DNA from: Anaerolineae bacterium
Lineage (GTDB): Bacteria > Chloroflexota > Anaerolineae > UBA1429
Length of the DNA stretch: 7,952 nucleotides
Direction of reading: 5' to 3'
NCBI GenBank assembly: GCA_016928125.1
Contig: JAFGLK010000302.1
Coordinates: 1-7,952 of the forward strand
The notes under the pieces are model-generated. The model saw nothing but the letters and a program-made list of their open reading frames with translations, had not been told where the DNA came from and did no database searches. Positions 1 to 5,602 of this stretch are shown here, in pieces (within the stretch, counting starts at the first letter, position 1; each line of letters begins with the position of its first letter). The position numbers and the translations under genes were made by a program.

Positions 1-939
1 GCTCTGGGCGCCTGGCAGATCCTGTTGAACCCGGCTCCTTATGTGCGCGAAGCCCTGGGTCAACACGGTGCCGGCCAGGGCGGCGGATTCGAGATCTGGC
101 AGGTGGATCGTGTATCGGGCTGGGTGTTCTACCTGAAGACCCTCAACGAAGGTTTGGGGGCGCTCGCGCTGCTGCTGGCCCTCCTGGGCATTGGTCGGAG
201 TCTTGTCTCGGCCATCCGGAACAGAGATCGCCAGAGCCGGGTGCTTCTCTCCTTTCCGTTGCTCTACTATCTGGCCATGGGCTCAACCAGACACTATTTC
301 ACACGCTACGCTCTGCCGCTCTTGCCCTTCGCCGCCCTCTTCGCCGCACAAGGCGCGCTGTGGATTTCCGCCTTGTTCACGGACCGCTCGCCCTCAGCGC
401 GCCGCTGGCTGCTTCCGCTCCTGACGCTCGCCGCCATGCTGCAACCAGCCACAGAGTCCATGCGCTCCGACTGGATCCTCACGCGCACCGACACGCGCAC
501 GTTGGCCAAAGCCTGGATCGAGACGCACATCCCCAGCGGCGCCCGCATCGCGGTGGACTGGCCCGTGCACAGCCCTCCATTGGCCACCGCCGAGCGCCCC
601 GGGCCCCCGGCTTCGGGCACGTACGACGTTGTGGAAATCGGGGCAAGCGGGTTATCGGAGCATGATGTGAACTGGTACCGGGATCAGGGCTTTGATTACG
701 TGATCACGAGCAGCCATATCGCCAGGATCGACCTGGTGGATCAAGCCAGGGATCGCGCCCGCGACGCGTTCTATACCTCTCTGGACGATGAGTTCGAAAT
801 GGTGCAGAGGGTCGCGCCAGGCGCTCACGAACCCCCCTTTGTGTTTGATGAGATCTACGGCCCGCTGGTCAGCCTGTGGCACCGCGAGCGGCCGGGGCCC
901 GTGCTGCACATCTACAAAGTGAACGCGGAGCCGCATTAG
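1..939 (+). CDS. Membrane glycosyltransferase, GT39/ArnT-like, C-terminal part
   Basis: The reading frame is open from the first base of the window, so the gene begins upstream. The TTG at 25 is only an internal codon. The 312 visible residues show about four hydrophobic segments (roughly residues 51-72, 79-93, 103-126 and 136-149). The third carries RYALPLLPFAALFAAQG, typical of the last membrane helices of dolichyl-phosphate-mannose/ArnT-type (family 39) glycosyltransferases. A soluble domain follows (about 150-312), with DTRTLAKAWIETHIPSGARI and FDYVITSS; many GT39-like proteins end in such a periplasmic or extracellular domain. Known for the family: transfer of a sugar from a polyprenyl-phosphate carrier to lipid or protein on the outer face of the membrane. 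The catalytic N-terminal loop lies outside the window, so donor and acceptor cannot be judged. The stop is TAG, 92 bp before the next gene on the same strand. A non-enzymatic membrane protein with the same fold remains possible. Confidence 0.75.
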   Translation, partial: ALGAWQILLNPAPYVREALGQHGAGQGGGFEIWQVDRVSGWVFYLKTLNEGLGALALLLALLGIGRSLVSAIRNRDRQSRVLLSFPLLYYLAMGSTRHYFTRYALPLLPFAALFAAQGALWISALFTDRSPSARRWLLPLLTLAAMLQPATESMRSDWILTRTDTRTLAKAWIETHIPSGARIAVDWPVHSPPLATAERPGPPASGTYDVVEIGASGLSEHDVNWYRDQGFDYVITSSHIARIDLVDQARDRARDAFYTSLDDEFEMVQRVAPGAHEPPFVFDEIYGPLVSLWHRERPGPVLHIYKVNAEPH

Positions 940-949
940 GGGCCAGTCA

Positions 950-1016
950 GCGCCGATGGCGCCGGAGACGCACTACGTCTCCGCAATGCTGAGCGCCGAC
1001 AGAGGCGACGCTCAGC
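950..1016 (+). promoter_or_regulatory. Three consecutive stem-loops ahead of the beta-helix gene
   Basis: The 92-bp gap is almost filled by three perfect inverted repeats. The first is GCGCC-GAT-GGCGC (950-962). It abuts CGGAGACG-CACTA-CGTCTCCG (963-983). The third is GCTGAGCG (988-995) pairing with CGCTCAGC (1009-1016). The octamer AGCGCCGA occurs twice (949-956 and 992-999), so alternative pairings are possible. None of the stems is followed by a T-run, so none is a classic intrinsic terminator. The third stem ends directly before the AGGAGG ribosome binding site (1017-1022) of the next gene. Possible roles are mRNA processing or stability between two cotranscribed genes, attenuation, or control of translation start. 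The structure is seen; the role is inferred. Confidence 0.5.
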
Positions 1017-1031
1017 AGGAGGGGTTGAGGC

Positions 1032-2624
1032 ATGTCTAGCGGCAAATCCTGGGTGCGAGTCGTCCCTTGCGCCCTACTCCTCATATTAGCCGCGGCGTCC
1101 CCTGCCCGAGCGCGCCCCAGCGCGGCTCTGCCCCCGTGCACGCATTACGTCTCGCCGGCCGGCGACGATGGCCACCCCGGCACGCTGGCCCAGCCCTGGG
1201 CTACCTTCCAGCACGCCGCGGACATGGCGGCGCCCGGCGACACGGTCTGTTTCAGGGGCGGCGCCTACGAAACGGAAGCTGTCTACCTGGCGCACTCGGG
1301 CACTCAAGAAGCCGCTATCACCTTTGCGGCCTATCCGGGTGAGCAGCCGCTGCTCGATGGCGCGGGACAGGCCGCAGAACTCCTGACCCTGGGGCGCGGC
1401 GTCTCAAGTGTGCGCATCAGCGGTTTCGGGCTGCAGGGCTTCGCGACCTGGGGCCTCTTTCTGACGGGTGACAATCGCCACGTGCACCTGGACCACCTGG
1501 TGATCTCTGGCGGCGAGGCGGCTTTGCGCATGACCTACGGGGAGACCGAAGGGCCGCCGGATGAGGGCCCCGTCGAACAGATCACGCTCGAGGATTCCGT
1601 CGTGCAGGGCAGCCTCTATTCAGCCCTGGACTGCACGCCCGGTCCATGCAACGAGATCGTCATCCGCCGCGTGGAGGTGCACAGCACAGGCGCACCCGGA
1701 GAGGGCTTCTATGGCTCGGACGGCATCGAGTTCGCCCGCGGCTACCCCGTGCTGGTGGAGGATTGCTACGTACACGATAACGGCGGCGACGGCATCGACC
1801 TGAACTCCCGCGACCGGGCCGGGAACGCGCTGGGCGTGATCCTGCGGCGCAACCGGGTGGTGCGCAACCGCCTCAACGGGATCAAACTCTGGGCCGGTGG
1901 CCGCATGGAGAACAACCTGGTGTGGGGCCAGGGCAACTGCGCCGTGTGGGTCGGCACCTACTCCAGCACGCTCGAGATCGTGAACAACACAGTGGCCTAC
2001 AACATGTGGGATCCGGCCACCGCCGAGCGCAACTGGGCGTTGGTCGTGGGCTATCCCGAGGAGCTGGCGCGCCCGCCGGTGAACCTGACCCTGGCGAACA
2101 ACATCCTGGCGTTCAACGCCACGCCGCTGGATGGCGGGCCCACGGGCGTCTACCTGGGGCCAGGCGTCACGCTGGCGCGCGAGGAGCACAACCTCTACTT
2201 CAGCCGTGCCGATGCCGAGATCACGGCCGAGTTCGTCTCCGGGCGGGATAGCGATTTCACGCGCGCGGAGTTCGCCAACGGCGCCTGGGCCGCCGCATCC
2301 GGCCAGGGCACTGGCGATCTGGCACTCGATCCCGAGTTCGTCGCGGGCTATCCCGGCGCGGATCTCCACCTGCGAGAGGGCAGCCCGGCCATCGATGCGG
2401 GCAGCCTCCAGGGCGCGCCCACCCACGACCTGGAAGGCCGCGCCCGCGACGGCCTGCCCGACCTGGGCGCGTATGAGTGGCGCGCCGCCGGCCCGTGGGC
2501 CGAGCCGGTTTGGCTGCCGCTGATCTTCAAGCTGGGCGCTCCTGAGGCAATAGCACGCAGGGTCTCCACGCGGCAGACGCGCCCGGAAGTCCGGGACCAG
2601 CGCCATGGGCGAAGCGCCTCATGA
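1032..2624 (+). CDS. Secreted right-handed parallel beta-helix protein
   Basis: This 530-residue product starts at an ATG 9 nt after a perfect AGGAGG (1017-1022). Residues 1 to about 28 form a signal peptide: basic start, hydrophobic VPCALLLILAAASP core and an ARA cleavage region, so it is exported. The mature start, HYVSPAGDDGHPGTLAQPWA (about 38-57), is the usual opening of DUF1565/pectate-lyase-like beta-helix proteins. Residues about 60-390 show recurring short beta-strand rungs with Asn turns (NNLVWGQ, NNTVAYN, NNILAFN). The segment SPAIDAG...DLGAYEW (about 451-483) is the conserved end seen in choice-of-anchor-type beta-helix proteins. A hydrophobic VWLPLIFK follows (493-500), then a charged tail of about 28 residues with no family resemblance. 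Such proteins often bind or cleave acidic polysaccharides, but I see no clear lyase catalytic set, so no enzyme activity is claimed. The stop TGA overlaps the next start as ATGA, suggesting translational coupling. Confidence 0.85.
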   Translation: MSSGKSWVRVVPCALLLILAAASPARARPSAALPPCTHYVSPAGDDGHPGTLAQPWATFQHAADMAAPGDTVCFRGGAYETEAVYLAHSGTQEAAITFAAYPGEQPLLDGAGQAAELLTLGRGVSSVRISGFGLQGFATWGLFLTGDNRHVHLDHLVISGGEAALRMTYGETEGPPDEGPVEQITLEDSVVQGSLYSALDCTPGPCNEIVIRRVEVHSTGAPGEGFYGSDGIEFARGYPVLVEDCYVHDNGGDGIDLNSRDRAGNALGVILRRNRVVRNRLNGIKLWAGGRMENNLVWGQGNCAVWVGTYSSTLEIVNNTVAYNMWDPATAERNWALVVGYPEELARPPVNLTLANNILAFNATPLDGGPTGVYLGPGVTLAREEHNLYFSRADAEITAEFVSGRDSDFTRAEFANGAWAAASGQGTGDLALDPEFVAGYPGADLHLREGSPAIDAGSLQGAPTHDLEGRARDGLPDLGAYEWRAAGPWAEPVWLPLIFKLGAPEAIARRVSTRQTRPEVRDQRHGRSAS

Positions 2625-3295
2625 CGCGTGGGATCCTCATCGGCGTCTACTTTGCTGGGCTGGCCCTGGCCGAGGCCTTTCGCCTGCCACGGCATGTGCG
2701 CCGGGCACAGCAAAGCCTTGGCCTCATGCGCCGCCTCACTCACGGAGAGAAAGCGGTGCTCGCTGTGCTCGCGCTCGGAGTTTGGATCGCACCTGCCCTC
2801 TATGCCTTTACCTCCTGGCTCGCTTTTGCCAACTACCACCTGCCCTCCTGGACAGCCTGGACGGCTGTGTCGATCTTTGGCCTGGGCCTCTGGATCCGCT
2901 GGCTGGCTCATCGCGCCCTGGGCTCCCACTATTCCTCTACGGTGATCCTCCAGCAGGGGCACCAGCTTGTGACCGAGGGAATCTATGGCCGTATCCGCCA
3001 CCCGATCTACGCGGCCCTGTGGCTCTGGGCGCTCGCTCAGCCTGGGCTGCTGTGGAACTGGATCGCTGGGCCGGCGGCCCTCATCTCGGTCAGCGTGCTG
3101 ACCGCGGTGCGCGTCCCACGGGAGGAGGCCATGCTGCGTGCCCAGTTTGGGGAAGCCTATGACGACTATGTCGCGCGCACAGGTCGGGTGTGTCCCCGTC
3201 TGAGGCGACCATCCCATCCTCCAGAAGTTAGCTCCAGGTGCGCATCCGTGGAGCACACCGAATCCGACAGGGGAGGCAAATCCACATGCACGTGA
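2621..3295 (+). CDS. ICMT/PEMT-family membrane methyltransferase
   Basis: The 224-residue product starts inside the stop of the preceding gene (ATGA), with only a weak ribosome binding site of its own, so coupled translation is likely. There are about five hydrophobic segments (roughly residues 3-20, 46-69, 77-97, 125-143 and 146-165). GIYGRIRHPIY (120-130) is the conserved cofactor-binding motif of isoprenylcysteine carboxyl methyltransferase and phospholipid N-methyltransferase relatives. REEAMLRAQFGEAYDDY (167-183), followed by RTGRVCPRL (187-195), is the usual C-terminal signature. Known for the family: S-adenosylmethionine-dependent methylation of lipid-like substrates at the membrane. 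Bacterial members mostly have unknown substrates. The family normally ends near residue 195; the last 29 residues are Ser/Arg-rich and unrelated, which may reflect a lost stop or a frameshift. Its pairing with a secreted beta-helix gene and a GT39-like gene hints at an envelope role, which is inference. Confidence 0.8.
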   Translation: MTRGILIGVYFAGLALAEAFRLPRHVRRAQQSLGLMRRLTHGEKAVLAVLALGVWIAPALYAFTSWLAFANYHLPSWTAWTAVSIFGLGLWIRWLAHRALGSHYSSTVILQQGHQLVTEGIYGRIRHPIYAALWLWALAQPGLLWNWIAGPAALISVSVLTAVRVPREEAMLRAQFGEAYDDYVARTGRVCPRLRRPSHPPEVSSRCASVEHTESDRGGKSTCT

Positions 3296-3567
3296 CCATC
3301 CGTTCGGAGCAGGGGTTCGCCGCTCGCCTGGTCAAGCCAAGGAATCTCGCCTGGCTCTGCGCCCTGTGGCGCCGATGATTTGAGGGTGCCGATCTGGCCA
3401 TCGTCCCCGACCCGAGCATCACGCCTGCGAGATGGGGCGCCATTTGGGCAGCAGAGCGCCCTTCGGTTACAATTCTGGCGCAGAGTGGCCATGACCGCAA
3501 CTCGGCTCGCGCAGACCCCCACACAGGCCGGCCGAGACTCTGGAAACCTGAGAGGAGATCACCGTGA
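3286..3567 (+). pseudogene. Small ORF or TGA-interrupted gene remnant before pdxA
   Basis: An ATG at 3286 lies 9 nt after GGGGAGG (3270-3276) and overlaps the stop of the methyltransferase gene by 10 nt. The frame gives 30 residues beginning MHVTIRSEQGF and ending in CALWRR at TGA 3376-3378. In the same frame it continues for 62 more codons (FEGADLAIVPDPSITPARW...) to a TGA at 3565-3567, which overlaps the pdxA start as GTGA. Thus both ends look like real operon junctions and a single TGA breaks the frame. Readings, in my order of likelihood: chance open frame in GC-rich DNA; a decayed small gene; a genuine 30-residue peptide; a sequencing error. Recoding is least likely, because neighbouring genes use TGA as a normal stop and I see no convincing SECIS hairpin after it. 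A 5-bp GC stem (3359-3372) sits just before the TGA. I do not recognise the protein. Confidence 0.3.
3445..3473 (+). promoter_or_regulatory. Putative sigma-70-type promoter for pdxA
   Basis: TGGGCA (3445-3450, 4 of 6 matches to TTGACA) is followed 17 bp later by TACAAT (3468-3473, 5 of 6 matches to TATAAT). Transcription would begin near 3480, leaving a leader of about 84 nt before the pdxA GTG. The site lies inside the interrupted frame upstream of pdxA, which argues that this stretch works as an upstream region, although promoters inside genes exist. Called by eye from consensus only. Confidence 0.45.
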
Positions 3568-4559
3568 GCGACAAACCGATTATCGCCATAACCATCGGAG
3601 ACCCGGCCGGCATCGGGCCTGAGGTGACCGCCAAGGCCCTGGCGCACCCCGACGTGTGGGCGGAGGCCCGCCCGCTGATCGTGGGCGACGCGAGCGTGAT
3701 GCTCAAGGCGGCCTCGCTGTGCGCGTCGCCCCTCGCGATCCATCCCATCGCCGACGTCGAGGCGGCTCGCTATGACCCCGCCGCGCCGGACGTGCTCGAT
3801 CTGCACAATGTGGACCTGGCGACGCTCCCGCTCGGCCAGGTATCCGCGGCGGCCGGGCGTGCGGCCGTGGACTATGTCGAGCGGGCGGTGGACCTCGCCC
3901 AAGCCGGGCAAGTCGACGCCCTGGCCACCGGCCCGATCAACAAGGCCGCGCTGAAACAGGCCGGCGTGCCCTACATCGGCCACACCGAGCTGCTGGCGGA
4001 CCTGCTGGGCGAGCCAAACGTGACCACCATGCTGGCCACCGAGGGGCTTCGGGTGGTGCACGTGACCCGGCACTTGCCCCTGGCCCAGGTAGCGAGTCAC
4101 ATCACCCTGGAGGCCGTGCTGGAGACGATCCGCCTGACCAACAGCGGCCTGCGCCAGATGGGCATCCGCCAGCCACGCGTGGCGGTGGCCGCGCTCAATC
4201 CCCATGGCGGCGACGAGGGGCTGATGGGGCGCGAGGAGATCGAGGCCATCGGCCCCGCGGTGGAGGCCGCCCAGGCCGAGGGGATCGCCGCCCAGGGGCC
4301 GATCCCGGCCGACTCGGTCTTTTTCCGGGCCATCCGCGGCGAGTTCGACGTGGTGGTGGCCATGTTCCACGACCAGGGGCACATCCCGATCAAGACCCAT
4401 GGCTTTGAGCGCAGCATCACCGTGACGCTGGGCCTGCCGGTGATCCGCACCTCGGTGGACCATGGCACCGCCTTCGACATCGCCTGGCAGGGCGTGGCCA
4501 GCCAGGAGAGCATGATCGAGGCGATCCGCCTGGCGGCCCAGTTGGTGCGCGGCGGCTAG
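3564..4559 (+). CDS. pdxA: PdxA-family 4-phosphate dehydrogenase (PdxA or PdxA2)
   Basis: The 331-residue product is of normal family length and starts at GTG, 6 nt after GAGGAG (3552-3557). Visible motifs: GDPAGIGPE (12-20), TGPINK (122-127), GHTE (139-142), TRHLPL (168-173), NPHGGDEG (212-219), PADSVF (249-253 region), FHDQGH (268-273) and TSVDHGTAFDIA (296-307). By comparison with E. coli PdxA, the three divalent-metal histidines correspond to H170, H214 and H269, all present. PdxA oxidises 4-hydroxy-L-threonine 4-phosphate with NAD in vitamin B6 synthesis in the cytoplasm. The PdxA2 branch acts on D-threonate/D-erythronate 4-phosphate in sugar-acid breakdown. The NPHGGDEG loop differs from NPHAGEGG of E. 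coli. No other B6 gene and no DUF1537 sugar-acid kinase is in the window, so the branch is undecided. Family assignment is firm; substrate is not. Confidence 0.93.
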   Translation: MSDKPIIAITIGDPAGIGPEVTAKALAHPDVWAEARPLIVGDASVMLKAASLCASPLAIHPIADVEAARYDPAAPDVLDLHNVDLATLPLGQVSAAAGRAAVDYVERAVDLAQAGQVDALATGPINKAALKQAGVPYIGHTELLADLLGEPNVTTMLATEGLRVVHVTRHLPLAQVASHITLEAVLETIRLTNSGLRQMGIRQPRVAVAALNPHGGDEGLMGREEIEAIGPAVEAAQAEGIAAQGPIPADSVFFRAIRGEFDVVVAMFHDQGHIPIKTHGFERSITVTLGLPVIRTSVDHGTAFDIAWQGVASQESMIEAIRLAAQLVRGG

Positions 4560-4588
4560 CATCGGCCTCTACGCGTGACGACAAGGCC

Positions 4589-4628
4589 GGCCTGAGACCT
4601 CCTGCCAACCAGCGGACGCTCTCAGGCC
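4589..4628. terminator. Inverted repeat between convergent genes, possible bidirectional terminator
   Basis: GGCCTGAGA (4589-4597) and TCTCAGGCC (4620-4628) form a perfect 9-bp stem with a 22-nt loop, in the 77-bp gap between the stops of pdxA (+) and the creatininase-family gene (-). The position suits termination from both sides, but there is no T-run on either side and the loop is long. It could instead mark an mRNA 3' end or a Rho-assisted site. Confidence 0.4.
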
Positions 4629-4636
4629 AGCTCGAT

Positions 4637-5539
4637 CTACTCCTGGATCGGGTTGCCCTCGCGGTCCAGCGTCACGCCCGGATAGGGGTGGCCGGACGCA
4701 TCTCTGAAGCGCGGGCGGAACTGCTCCATAAAGCGCTGATTGGTCTCGGCCCAAAAGTACCACAGCCGCGGTCCCAAGAACTCGACGGTGTAGCCCTCGC
4801 GATCGGCGCGCGGCTCGACCACTGCGCTCTCGCCGGCGATAAATGCGCGCAGCCAGGCCACCATGCGCTCGAGGGTCTGCTCAAACAGCGCCTGACCCTT
4901 GGCCGCGCTGGCGTGCTGGATGCCGGCCCGCTCCCAGCCCGCCACGCCTCCCCGCCCCGCCGCGACCTCTGGCTCCCAAGGCGCCTGCAGCGCGCGCTCC
5001 ACGTGCACGGCTTCCGGCTTGAGATACAGCATCAGCGATGTCTCGGCGTCGCCGGCGTGGCCGGGGATCGACCGCCCGCCCATGATCTCGCTCACCGCGC
5101 TCTCGGGCGTCAAGTCCCACCAACTGGCCGTGGCCACCTGCATGTCGAACTCTTTGCTGGCGCGGATGGCCGCCGCCAGTGTCTGGGAGCGGTTGCTGCC
5201 GTGCCCGTTCAGAATCAGGATACGCTGCACGCCGTGATAGTTGAGGCTCTGGCACACGCCCACCAACGTTTCGATCAAGGTGTGGGGCGGGATGGTGATG
5301 CTGCCCGGGAACTGCATCTGGCCGCGCACCACCCCCTCGATCACATGCGTGATCAGCACCTGAGGATAGAGCGCCTCGGCAGCGGCCCGGGCGAACGCTT
5401 GCGACGTCTCGTGATCCACGTTGAGCGGCAGATGGGGGCCATGCCATTCGCAGCTTCCCACCGGCACGATCACTACCTGGGCCGCGCTCAGCGCCGCCTC
5501 GGCCTCCTGACTCGTCATCTCATGCAGATGGACTTGCAT
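4637..5539 (-). CDS. Creatininase-family metal-dependent amidohydrolase
   Basis: The 300-residue product starts at an ATG 9 nt downstream of AGGAGG (complement of 5549-5554). Metal-site motifs of the creatininase fold are intact: VGSCEWHGPHLPLNVD (27-42, with E31, H33, H36 and D42), LNGHGSN (110-116, H113) and GHAGDAETS (160-168, E166). The family includes creatininase, the mycofactocin peptidase MftE and the archaeal formamide hydrolase ArfB, so the fold predicts a divalent-metal hydrolase of amide bonds but not the substrate. Typical members are about 240-260 residues. Here about 50 extra residues (from roughly 245) contain an aromatic patch (LWYFWAETNQRF) and end in GHPYPGVTLDREGNPIQE. It lies 63 bp after the sat-cysC stop on the same strand, so both are probably in one transcript. 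No mycofactocin or creatine genes are visible here. The cytoplasm is likely, as no signal peptide is seen. Confidence 0.88.
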   Translation of the reverse strand: MQVHLHEMTSQEAEAALSAAQVVIVPVGSCEWHGPHLPLNVDHETSQAFARAAAEALYPQVLITHVIEGVVRGQMQFPGSITIPPHTLIETLVGVCQSLNYHGVQRILILNGHGSNRSQTLAAAIRASKEFDMQVATASWWDLTPESAVSEIMGGRSIPGHAGDAETSLMLYLKPEAVHVERALQAPWEPEVAAGRGGVAGWERAGIQHASAAKGQALFEQTLERMVAWLRAFIAGESAVVEPRADREGYTVEFLGPRLWYFWAETNQRFMEQFRPRFRDASGHPYPGVTLDREGNPIQE

Positions 5540-5602
5540 GCTCAGATCCCTCCTCGCATTGGAGTGTGCGCCGTCGTAAGTCGGGCGCGCATCGGCGCCT
5601 CC

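Noticed and set aside
1620..2606. A 328-codon minus-strand frame opposite the beta-helix gene
   Set aside because: It has no recognisable domains and a composition typical of an antisense shadow; the plus-strand gene has a signal peptide and family motifs.
2348..3256. A 302-codon minus-strand frame spanning the beta-helix and methyltransferase genes
   Set aside because: It crosses two well supported genes, has no family motif and begins in the atypical tail of the methyltransferase gene.
3376..3378. TGA as a selenocysteine codon
   Set aside because: There is no convincing hairpin just downstream, no Cys-aligned homolog is known to me, and adjacent genes use TGA as a normal stop.
3228..4562. 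A 444-codon open frame on the minus strand, longer than pdxA itself
   Set aside because: It is antisense to pdxA, whose motifs are unmistakable. The His/Gly/Arg/Asp-rich translation is typical of a shadow frame in GC-rich DNA.
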